In this document: positions 45,310 through 56,460 of the stretch, piece after piece
How the letters are laid out: every line of letters begins with the position of its first letter
Numbering within the stretch: the first letter of the stretch is position 1
Assembly: GCF_050947335.1 (NCBI RefSeq)
Contig: NW_027474095.1
Location: 1 to 64,000, forward strand
Direction of reading: 5' to 3'
DNA: 64,000 nucleotides
From: Megachile rotundata
Lineage: Eukaryota > Arthropoda > Insecta > Hymenoptera > Megachilidae
The notes under the pieces: generated by a model
Seen by the model: the letters and a program-made list of their open reading frames with translations, nothing else
The model's database searches: none
Told to the model about the DNA's origin: nothing
Program-made: the position numbers and the translations under genes

Positions 45310-47432
45310 TATTATTATCAAACTAACTCATATTATTAGCCATATTATGCTTATATTATCGATGGAACGACAATTACTATACTTATTACTCTTATTATTA
45401 TCAATCTAACTCATATTATTAGCCATATTATGCTTATATGATCGATGGAAAGGCAATTACTATACTTGTTACTCTTATTATTATCAATCTAACTCATATT
45501 ATTAGCCATATTATGCTCATATGATCGATAGAACGACAATTACTATACTTATTACTCTTACTATTATCAATCTAACACATATTATTAGCCATATTACGCT
45601 TATATGATCGATAGAACTACAACTACTATACTCATTACTCTTATTATTATCAATCTAACTCATATGATTAGCCATATTATGCAGATATGATCGATAGAAC
45701 GACAATTACTATACTTATTACACTCACTATTATCAATCTAACTCATATTATTAGCCATATTATGCTTATATGATCGATAGAACGACAATTACTATACTTT
45801 TTACTCTTATTATTATCAAACTCACTCATATTATTAGCCATACTATGCTTATATGATCGATAGAACGACAATAACTATGCTCACTACTCTTATTATTATC
45901 AATCTAACTCATATTATTAGCCATATTACGCTTATATGATCGATAGAACTACAACTACTATACTCATTACTCTTATTATTATCAATCTAACTCATATGAT
46001 TAGCCATATTATGCAGATATGATCGACAGAACGACAATTACTATACTTATTACGCTCACTATTATCAATCTAACTCATATTATTAGCCATATTATGCTTA
46101 TATGATCGCTTGAACTACAATTACTATACTCATTACTCTTATTATTATCAATCTAACTTATATTATCAGCCATATTATGCTTATATGATCGATAGAACGA
46201 CAATTACTATACTTATTACTCTTATTATTATCAATCTAACTCATATTATTAGCTATATTATGCTTATATGATCGACAGAACGACAATTACTATACTTATT
46301 ACACTCACTATTATCAATCTAACTCATATTATTAACCATATTATGCAGATATGATCGATAGGACGACAATTACTATACTTATTACTCTTATTATTATCAA
46401 TCTAACTCATATTATTGGCCATATTATGTGGATATGATGGATAGGACGACAATTACTATACGTATTGCTCTTACTATTATTAATCTAACTCATATTATTA
46501 GCCACATTATGCTTATATGATCGATTGAACGACAATTACTATACTTATTACTCTTACTATTATCAATCTAACACATATTATTAGCCATATTATGCTTATA
46601 TGATCGATAGAACGACAATTACTATACCTATTACTCTTAGTATTATCAATCTAACTCACATTATTAGCCATATTATGCTTATATTATCGATAGAAGGACA
46701 ATTACTATAGTTGTTACTCCAATTATTATCAATCCAACACATATTATTAGCCATATTATGCTTATATTATCGAAAGAACGACAATTACTATACTTGTTAC
46801 TCTTATTATTATCAATCTAACTCATATTATTGGCCATATTATGTGGATATGATCGAGAGGACGACAATTACTATACTCATTACTCTTATTATTATCAATC
46901 TAACTCATATTATTAACCATATTATGCAGATATGATCGATTGAACGACAATTACTATACTTGCTACGCTTATTATTATCAATCTAACCCATATTATTAGC
47001 CATATTATGCTTATATGATCGATAGAAAGACAATTACTATTCTTGTTACTCTTATTATTATCAATCTAACTCATATTATTAGCCATATTATGCTTATATG
47101 GTCGGTAGAAAGGCAATTACTATACTTATTACTCTTATTATTATCAATCTAACTCATATTATTAGCCATATTATGCTTATATGATCGATAGAACGACAAT
47201 TACTATGCTCACTACTCTTATTATTATCAATCTAACTCATATTATTAGCCAAATTATGCTTATATGATCGATAGAACGACAATTACTATACTCATTACTC
47301 TTATTATTATCAATCTAACTCATATTATTAGCCATATTATGCTTACATGATCGACAGAACAACAATTACTATACATATTACACTCACTATTATCAATCTA
47401 ACTCATATTATTAGCCATACTATGCTTATATG
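45310..47432 (+). repeat. Higher-order block D, copy 2 (2.1 kb)
   Basis: This is the second copy of the block at 41160-43282. Upstream of the shared start, it follows gatcgataggacgacaatc instead of the gatcgatagaacgacaatt seen in copy 1. Downstream it continues with gaacgacaactactatacg and the ttagtcttatt unit, a continuation also found at about 36150 and 31590. Confidence 0.84.
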
Positions 47433-49983
47433 ATCGATAGAACGACAACTACTATACGTATTAGTCTTATTATTATCAATCTAACTCATATTATTAGCCA
47501 TATTATGCTTATATTATCGATAGAAGGACAATTACTATAGTTGTTACTCTTATTATTATCAATCTAACTCATATTATTAGCCATATTATGCTTATATGAT
47601 CGATAGAAAGACAATTAATATACTTGTTACTCTTATTATTATCAATCTAACTCATATTATTGGCCATATTATGTGGATATGATCGATAGGACGACAATTA
47701 CTATACTTATTACTCTTATTATTATCAATCTAACTCATATTATTGGCCATATTATGTGGATATGATGGATAGGACGACAATTACTATACGTATTACTCTT
47801 ACTATTATTAATCTAACTCATATTATTAGCCACATTATGCTTATATGATCAATTGAACGACAATTACTATACTTATTACTCTTACTATTATCAATCTAAC
47901 ACATATTATTAGCCATATTACGCTTATATGATCGATAGAACTACAACTACTATACTCATTACTCTTATTATTATCAATCTAACTCATATGATTAGCCATA
48001 TTATGCAGATATGATCGATAGAACGACAATTACTATACTTATTACACTCACTATTATCAATCTAACTCATATTATTAGCCATATTATGCTTATATAATCG
48101 ATAGAACGACAATTACTATACTTATTACACTCACTATTATCAATCTAACTCATATTATTAGCCACACTATGCTTATATGATCGACAGAACGACAATTACT
48201 ATACTTATTACACTCACTGTTATCAATCTAACTCATATTATTAACCATATTATGCGGATATGATCGATAGAACGACAATTACTATACTTATTACTCTTAT
48301 TATTATCAATCTAACTCATATTATTAGCCATATTATGCTTATATGATCGATAGAACGATAATTACTATACTCATTACTCTTATTATTATCAATCTAACTC
48401 ATATTATTAGCCATATTATGCTTATATGATCGATAGAACGACAATTACTACGCTCACTACTCTTATTATTATCAATCTAACTCATATTATTGGCCATATT
48501 ATGTGGATATGATCGATAGGACGACAATTACTATACTTATTACTCTTATTATTATCAATCTAACTCATATTATTGGCCATATTATGTGGATATGATGGAT
48601 AGGACAACAATTACTATACGTATTACTCTTACTATTATTAATATAACTCATATTATTAGCCACATTATGCTTATATGATCGATTGAACGACAATTACTAT
48701 ACTTATTACTCTTACTATTATCAATCTAACACATATTATTAGCCATATTATGCTTATATGATCGATAGAACGACAATTACTATACTTATTACTCTTATTA
48801 TTATCAATCTAACTCATATTATTAAACATATTATGCAGATATGATCGGTAGAACGACAATCACTATGCCTATTACTCTTGCTATTATCAATCGAACTCAT
48901 ATTATTAGCCATATTATGCTTATATGATCGACTGAACGACAATTTCTATACTTGTTACGCTTATTATTATCAATCTAACTCATATTATTAGCCATATTAT
49001 GCTTATATTATCGAAAGAAGGACAATTACTATAGTTGTTACTCTTATTATTATCAATCTAACTCATATTATTAGCCATATTATGCTTATATGATCGATAG
49101 AAAGACAATTACTATACTTATTACTCTTATTATTATCAATCTAGCTCATATTATTGGCCTTATTATGTGGATATGATCGATAGGACGACAATTACTATAC
49201 TCATTACTCTTATTATTATCAAGCTAACTCATATTATTAACCATATTATGCAGATATGATCGATAGAACGACAATTACTATACTTATTACTCTTACTATT
49301 ATCAATCTAACTCATATTATTAGCCATATTATGCTTATATTATCGATAGGACGACAATCACTATACTTACTACTCTTATTATTATCAATCTAACTCATAT
49401 TATTGGCCATATTATGTGGATATGATGGATAGGACGACAATTACTATACGTATTACTCTTACTATTATTAATCTAACTCATATTATTAGCCACATTATGC
49501 TTATATGATCGATTGAACGACAATTACTATACTTATTACTCTTACTATTATCAATCTAACACATATTATTAGCCATATTATGCTTATATGGTCGATAGAA
49601 CGACAATTACTATACTTGTTACTCTTATTATTATCAATCTAACTCATATTATTGGCCATATTATGTGGATATGATCGATAGGACGACAACTACTATACTT
49701 ATTACTCTTATTATTATCAATCTAACTCATATTATTGGCCATATTATGTGGATATGATCGATAGGACGACAATTACTATACTTATTACTCTTTTTATTAT
49801 CAATCTAACTCATATTATTTCCATATTATGCAGATATGATCGATAGAACGACAATTACAATACTTATTACTCTTATTATTATCAATCTAACTCATATTAT
49901 TGGCCATATTATGTGGATATGATGGATAGGACGATAATTACTATACTTATTACTCTTACTATTATCAATCTAACACATATTAT

Positions 49984-50083
49984 NNNNNNNNNNNNNNNNN
50001 NNNNNNNNNNNNNNNNNNNNNNNNNNNNNNNNNNNNNNNNNNNNNNNNNNNNNNNNNNNNNNNNNNNNNNNNNNNNNNNNNNN
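49984..50083. other. Assembly gap of exactly 100 Ns
   Basis: This is a run of exactly 100 ambiguous bases. A round number like this is normally a placeholder for a join of unknown size rather than a measured distance. The left contig stops 63 bases into a monomer that starts at 49921. The right contig starts 24 bases before the gatcg box at 50108. In monomer phase the two ends therefore overlap by only 4 bases (ttat). The real amount of missing satellite cannot be judged. The monomer subfamilies change completely across this gap. Confidence 0.99.
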
Positions 50084-50169
50084 TTATTACCCATATTATG
50101 CTTAAATGATCGATAGAACGAGAATTACTATACTCACTACTCTTAGTATTATCAATCTAACTCATATTA

Positions 50170-50880
50170 TTAGCCATATTATGCTTATATGATCGATAGA
50201 ACGACAATTACTATACTTATTACTCTTATTATTATCAATCTAACTCATATTATTAGCCATATTATGCTTATATGATCGATAGAACGACAAATACTATACT
50301 TATTACTCTTATTACTATCAATCTAACTCATATTATTAACCATATTATGCTTATATGATCGATAAAACGAGAATTACTATAGTCACTACTCTTAGTATTA
50401 TCAATCTAACTCATATTATTAGCCATATTATGGTTATATTATCGATAGAACGACAATTACTATACTTATTACTGTTATTATTATCAATCTAACTCATATT
50501 ATTAGCCATATTATGCTTAAATGATCGATAGAATGAGAATTACTATACTCACTACTCTTAGTATTATCACTCTAACTCATATTATTAGCCATATTATGCT
50601 TATATGATCGAGAGAACGACAATTACTATTCTTATTACTCTTATTATTATCAATCTAACTCATATTATTAGCCTTATTATGCTTATATGATCGATAGAAC
50701 GACAATTACTGTAGTTGTTACTCTTATTATTATCAATCTAACTCATATTATTAGCCATATTATGCTTAAATGATCGATAGAACGACAAATACTATACTTA
50801 TTACTCTTATTATTATCAATCTAACTCATATTATTAGCCATATTATGCTTATATGATCGATAGAACGACAATTACTATAC
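50170..50880 (+). repeat. 13-monomer-spaced block E, copy 1
   Basis: This stretch matches 51249-51959 at 1079 bp, exactly 13 monomers. Landmarks are gacaaatac, gataaaacgag with tatagtcac, tattatggttatattatcg, gaatgagaatt and gatcgagagaacg, in that order. A few single-base differences occur, such as cttaaatg against cttacatg near 50764/51843. Confidence 0.83.
50191..50273 (+). repeat. Reference 83-bp satellite monomer
   Basis: This is a clean monomer close to the consensus of both arrays; the next unit begins at 50274. I counted 29 A, 34 T, 14 C and 6 G in the consensus. Guanines cluster around the gatcgatagaacg box at the start, which holds an atcgat (ClaI-type) palindrome and both CpGs. The body is a TTA/ATT-rich run, followed by two catattat motifs near the end. 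Most variation between monomers falls at a few sites: the bases after gatcg (atag, attg, acag, gtag, cttg, aaag), the agcc/ggcc/aacc triplet, and the codon-sized slot after the final atg (ctt, cag, tgg, caa). No CENP-B-box-like cgggna motif is present. Confidence 0.95.
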
Positions 50881-51189
50881 TTATTACTGTTATTATTATC
50901 AATCTGACTCATATTATTACCCATATTATGCTTAAATGATCGATAGAACGACAATTACTATACTCATTACTCTTATTATTATCAATCTAACTCATATTAT
51001 TAGCCATATTATGCTTATATGATCGATAGAATGAGAATTACTATACTCACTACTCTTAGTATTATCACTCTAAATCATATTATTAGCCTTATTATGCTTA
51101 TATGATCGATAGAACGACAATTACTGTAGTTATTACTCTTATTATTATCAATCTAACTCATATTATTACCCATATTATGCTTAAATGAT

Positions 51190-52200
51190 CGATAGAACGA
51201 CAATTACTATACTCATTACTCTTATTATTATCAATCTAACTCATATTATTAGCCATATTATGCTTATATGATCGATAGAACGACAATTACTATACATATT
51301 ACTCTTATTATTATCGATCTAACTCATATTATTAGCCATATTATGCTTATATGATCGATAGAACGACAAATACTATACTTATTACTCTTATTACTATCAA
51401 TCTAACTCATATTATTAACCATATTATGCTTATATGATCGATAAAACGAGAATTACTATAGTCACTACTCTTAGTATTATCAATCTAACTCATATTATTA
51501 GCCATATTATGGTTATATTATCGATAGAACGACAATTACTATACTTATTACTGTTATTATTATCAATCTAACTCATATTATTAGCCATATTATGCTTAAA
51601 TGATCGATAGAATGAGAATTACTATACTCACTACTCTTAGTATTATCACTCTAACTCATATTATTAGCCATATTATGCTTATATGATCGAGAGAACGACA
51701 ATTACTATTCTTATTACTCTTATTATTATCAATCTAACTCATATTATTAGCCTTATTATGCTTATATGATCGATAGAACGACAATTACTGTAGTTGTTAC
51801 TCTTATTATTATCAATCTAACTCATATTATTAGCCATATTATGCTTACATGATCGATAGAACGACAAATACTATACTTATTACTCTTATTGTTATCAATC
51901 TAACTCATATTATTAGCCATATTATGCTTATATGATCGATAGAACGACAATTACTATACTCACTACTCTTAGTATTATCAATCTAACTCATATTATTAGC
52001 CATATTATGCTTATATTATCGATAGAACGACAATTACTATACTTATTACTGTTATTATTATCAATCTAACTCATATTATTAGCCATATTATGCTTACATG
52101 ATCGATAGAATGAGAATTACTATACTCACTACTCTTAGTATTATCACTCTAACTCATATTATTAGCCTTACTATGCTTATATGATCGATAGAACGACAAT
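51190..52200 (+). repeat. Block E, copy 2, extended (matches 59155-60165)
   Basis: This is the second copy of the 13-monomer-spaced block. It also matches 59155-60165 over about 1.0 kb at an offset of 7965 bp (96 monomers less 3 bp). The ttattatcgatctaac landmark is shared only by this copy and the one at 59 kb, so these two are closer relatives than the copy at 50.2 kb. Confidence 0.82.
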
Positions 52201-52507
52201 TACTGTAGTTATTAGTCTTATTATTATCAATCTAACTCATATTATTAGCCATATTATGCTTATATGATCGATAGAACGAGAATTACTATACTCACTACTC
52301 TTAGTATTATCAATCTAACACATATTATTAGCCATATTATGCTTATATGATCGATAGAACGACAATTACTATACTTATTACTCTTATTATTATCAATCTA
52401 ACTCATATTATTAGCCATATTATGCTTATATGATCGATAGAACGAGAATTACTATACTCACTACTCTTAGTATTATCAATCTAACTCATATTATTAGCCA
52501 TATTATG
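52010..52507 (+). repeat. Six-monomer (498-bp) higher-order unit, first copy
   Basis: The order is tattatcg, cttacatg with gaatgag, agccttactatg, ctgtagttattagtc, gaacgag, and a consensus unit. It is repeated immediately at exactly 498 bp: agccatattatgcttacatg lies at 52081 and 52579. One visible difference is caatctaacac in this copy against caatctaactc in the next. Confidence 0.83.
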
Positions 52508-53005
52508 CTTATATTATCGATAGAACGACAATTACTATACTTATTACTGTTATTATTATCAATCTAACTCATATTATTAGCCATATTATGCTTACATGAT
52601 CGATAGAATGAGAATTACTATACTCACTACTCTTAGTATTATCACTCTAACTCATATTATTAGCCTTACTATGCTTATATGATCGATAGAACGACAATTA
52701 CTGTAGTTATTAGTCTTATTATTATCAATCTAACTCATATTATTAGCCATATTATGCTTATATGATCGATAGAACGAGAATTACTATACTCACTACTCTT
52801 AGTATTATCAATCTAACTCATATTATTAGCCATATTATGCTTATATGATCGATAGAACGACAATTACTATACTTATTACTCTTATTATTATCAATCTAAC
52901 TCATATTATTAGCCATATTATGCTTATATGATCGATAGAACGAGAATTACTATACTCACTACTCTTAGTATTATCAATCTAACTCATATTATTAGCCATA
53001 TTATG
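52508..53005 (+). repeat. Six-monomer higher-order unit, second copy
   Basis: This is the tandem second copy of the 498-bp unit. Homology with the first copy ends near 53005, where tatatgatcg with gacaaatac replaces tatattatcg. Two copies only. Confidence 0.82.
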
Positions 53006-53679
53006 CTTATATGATCGATAGAACGACAAATACTATACTTACTACTCTTATTATTATCAATCTAACTCATATTATTAACCATATTATGCAGATATGATCG
53101 ATAGAACTACAATTACTATACTCATTACTCTTATTATTATCAATCTAACTCATATTATTAGCCATATTATGCTTAAATGATCGATAGAACTACAATTACT
53201 GTACTCATTACTCTTATTATTATCAATCTAACTCATATTATTAGCCATATTATGCTTATATGATCGATAGAACGAGAATTACTATACTCTCTACTCTTAG
53301 TATTATCAATCTAACTCATACTATTAGCCATATTATGGTTATATTATCGATAGAACGACAATTACTATACTTATTACTCTTATTATTATCAATCTAACTC
53401 ATATTATTAGCCATATTATGCTTATATGATCGATAGAACGAGAATTACTATACTCACTACTCTTAGTATTATCAATCTAACTCATATTACTAGCCATATT
53501 ATGGTTATATTATCGATAGAACGACAATTACTGTAGTTATTACTCTTATTGTTATCAATCTAACTCATATTATTAGCCATATTATGCTTATATGATCGAT
53601 AGAACGAGAACTACTATACTCACTACTCTTAGTATTATCAATCTAACTCATATTATTAGCAATATTATGCTTATATTAT

Positions 53680-54100
53680 CGATAGAACGACAATTACTAT
53701 ACTTATTACTGTTATTATTATCAATCTGACTCATATTATTACCCATATTATGCTTAAATGATCGATAGAACGAGAATTACTATACTCACTACTCTTAGTA
53801 TTATCAATCTAACTCATATTATTACCCATATTATGCTTAAATGATCGATAGAACGACAATTACTATACTTATTACTCTTATTATTATCAATCTAACTCAT
53901 ATTATTAGCCATATTATGCTTATATGATCGATAGAATGAGAATTACTATACTCACTACTCTTAGTATTATCACTCTAACTCATATTATTAGCCTTATTAT
54001 GCTTATATGATCGATAGAACGACAATTACTGTAGTTATTACTCTTATTATTATCAATCTAACTCATATTATTAGCCATATTATGCTTATATGATCGATAG
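53680..54100 (+). repeat. Five-monomer block F, copy 1 (matches 56997-57417)
   Basis: This string of actgttattattatc with caatctgactc, two acccatattatgcttaaat monomers, gaatgag and agccttattatg recurs about 3317 bp downstream (40 monomers less 3 bp). The lost 3 bp are explained by indels between the two copies, such as catatattagcc near 56722. Confidence 0.78.
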
Positions 54101-55569
54101 AATGAGAATTACTATACTCACTACTCTTAGTATTATCACTCTAACTCATATTATTAGCCTTATTATGCTTATATGATCGATAGAACGACAATTACTGTAG
54201 TTATTACTCTTATTATTATCAATCTAACTCATATTATTAGCCATATTATGCTTATATGATCGATAGAACGAGAATTACTATACTCACTACTCTTAGTATT
54301 ATCAATCTAACTCATACTATTAGCCATATTATGGTTATATTATCGATAGAACGACAATTACTATACTTATTACTCTTATTATTATCAATCTAACTCATAT
54401 TATTAGCCATATTATGCTTATATGATCGATAGAACGCAATTACTATACTTATTACTCTTATTATTATCGATCTAACTCATATTATTAGCCATATTATGCT
54501 TATATGATCGATAGAACGACAATTACTATACTTATTACTCTTATTATTATCAATCTAACTCATATTATTAGCCATATTATGCTTATATGATCGATAGAAC
54601 GAGAATTACTATACTCACTACTCTTAGTATTATCAATCTAACTCATATTATTAGCCATATTATGCTTATATGATCGATAGAACGACAAATACTATACTTA
54701 CTACTCTTATTATTATCAATCTAACTCATATTATTAACCCATATTATGCAGATATGATCGATAGAACTACATTACTATACTCATTACTCTTATTATTATC
54801 AATCTAACTCATATTATTAGCCATATTATGCTTAAATGATCGATAGAACTACAATTACTGTACTCATTACTCTTATTATTATCAATCTAACTCATATTAT
54901 TAGCCATATTATGCTTATATGATCGATAGAATGAGAATTACTATACTCACTACTCTTAGTATTATCAATCTAACTCATATTATTAGCCATATTATGCTTA
55001 TATTATCGATAGAACGACAATTACTATACTTATTACTGTTATTATTATCAATCTAACTCATATTAATAGCCATATTATGCTTATATGATCGATAGAATGA
55101 GAATTACTATACTCACTACTCTTAGTATTATCACTCTAACTCATATTATTAGCCTTATTATGCTTAAATGATCGATAGAACTACAATTACTATACTCATT
55201 ACTCTTATCATTATCAATCTAACTCATATTATTAGCCATATTATGCTTATATGATCGACAGAACGACAATTACTATACTTATTACTCTTATTATTATCAA
55301 TCTAACTCATATTATTAGCCATATCATGCTTATATGATCGATAGAACGAGAATTACTATACTCACTACTCTTAGTATTATCAATCTAACTCATATTATTA
55401 GCCATATTATGCTTATATTATCGATAGAACGACAATTACTATACTTATTACTGTTATTATTATCAATCTGACTCATATTATTACCCATATTATGCTTATA
55501 TGATCGATAGAACGACAATTACTATACTCACTACTCTTAGTATTATCAATCTAACTCACATTATTAGCC

Positions 55570-56460
55570 ATATTATGCTTATATGATCGATAGGACGACA
55601 ATTGCTATACACATTACTCTTATTATTATCAATCTAACTCATATTATTAGCCATAATATGCTTATATGAATCGATAGGACGACAATTACTATACTCATTA
55701 CTCTTATTATTATCAATCTAACTCATATTATTAGCCATATTATGCTTATATGATCGATATAACGACAATTGCTATACTTATTACACTCACTGTTATCAAA
55801 CTAACTCATATTATTAGCCATATTACGCTTATATGATCGATAGAACGACAATTGCTATACTCATTACTCTTATTATTATCAATCTAACTCATATTATTAG
55901 CCATATTATGCTTATATGATCGATAGGACGACAATTACTATACTCATTACTCTTATTATTATCAATCTAACTCATATTATTAGGCATATTATGCTTATAT
56001 GATCGATATAACGACAATTACTATACTTATTACTCTCATTATTATCAATCTAACTCATATTATTAGCCATATTATGCTTATATGATCGATTGGACGACAA
56101 TTACTATACTCATTACTCTTATTTATATCAATCTAACTCATATTATTAGCCATATTATGCTTATATGATCGATATAACGACAATTACTATACTTATTACA
56201 CTCACTGTTATCAATCTAACTCATATTATTAGCCATATTATGCTTATATGATCGATATAACGACAATTACTATACTTATTACACTCACTGTTATCAATCT
56301 AACTCATATTATTAGCCATATTGTGCTTATATGATCGATAGAACGACAATTACTATACTTATTACTCTTATTAATATCAATCTAACTCATATTATTAGGC
56401 ATATTATGCTTATATGATCGATATAACGACAATTACTATACTTATTACTCACATTTTATC
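55570..56460 (+). repeat. Local monomer subfamily with gatataacg and caattgctatac
   Basis: Monomers here start gatcgatataacg or gatcgataggacg, with caattgctatac in several and tattaggcatatt in some. The same features return only at 63600-64000, the window end. Small indels are frequent (atgaatcgatagg near 55667, cttatttatatc near 56120, ctcacattttatc near 56449), so this stretch may also be poorly polished. Confidence 0.78.

Larger units (their letters stand above)
1..49983 (+). repeat. 83-bp satellite array, left subfamily set (about 602 monomers)
   Basis: The sequence is an unbroken head-to-tail array of an AT-rich 83-bp monomer, with no unique sequence or inserted element that I can see. 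Successive gatcg boxes lie 83 bp apart, for example 36395, 36478, 36561 and 36644. Occasional 82- or 86-bp units result from small indels, such as tattatttcc in place of tattattggcc. Characteristic variants are ggcc...gtggatatg, gatggatagg, gccacattatg, gatcgattg, and tatgattagcc followed by cagatatg. I did not see the right-hand markers gagaatt or cttaaatgat here. Monomer variants recur in fixed orders, so the array is a mosaic of higher-order repeats. The parts not itemised separately (21.9-23.1, 30.4-36.4, 38.0-41.1, 43.3-45.3 and 47.4-49.9 kb) hold shuffled versions of the same variant strings. A centromeric or heterochromatic location is an inference. Confidence 0.97.

Noticed and set aside
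2351..50116. Open reading frames of 61-83 codons as small genes
   Set aside because: They lie wholly inside satellite monomers. 83 is not a multiple of 3, so a frame crosses all three phases of the repeat and stays open only where variants remove tag or tga. The residues are low-complexity Tyr/Ile/Leu/Asn strings with no domain, ribosome-binding site or intron context. The pair at 49909-50116 is partly made of gap Ns.
50191..50210. gatcgat palindromes as an operator or replication-origin cluster
   Set aside because: The box occurs once per monomer across the window, as a property of the satellite. Nothing else suggests a bacterial origin or regulator, although protein binding in chromatin remains possible.
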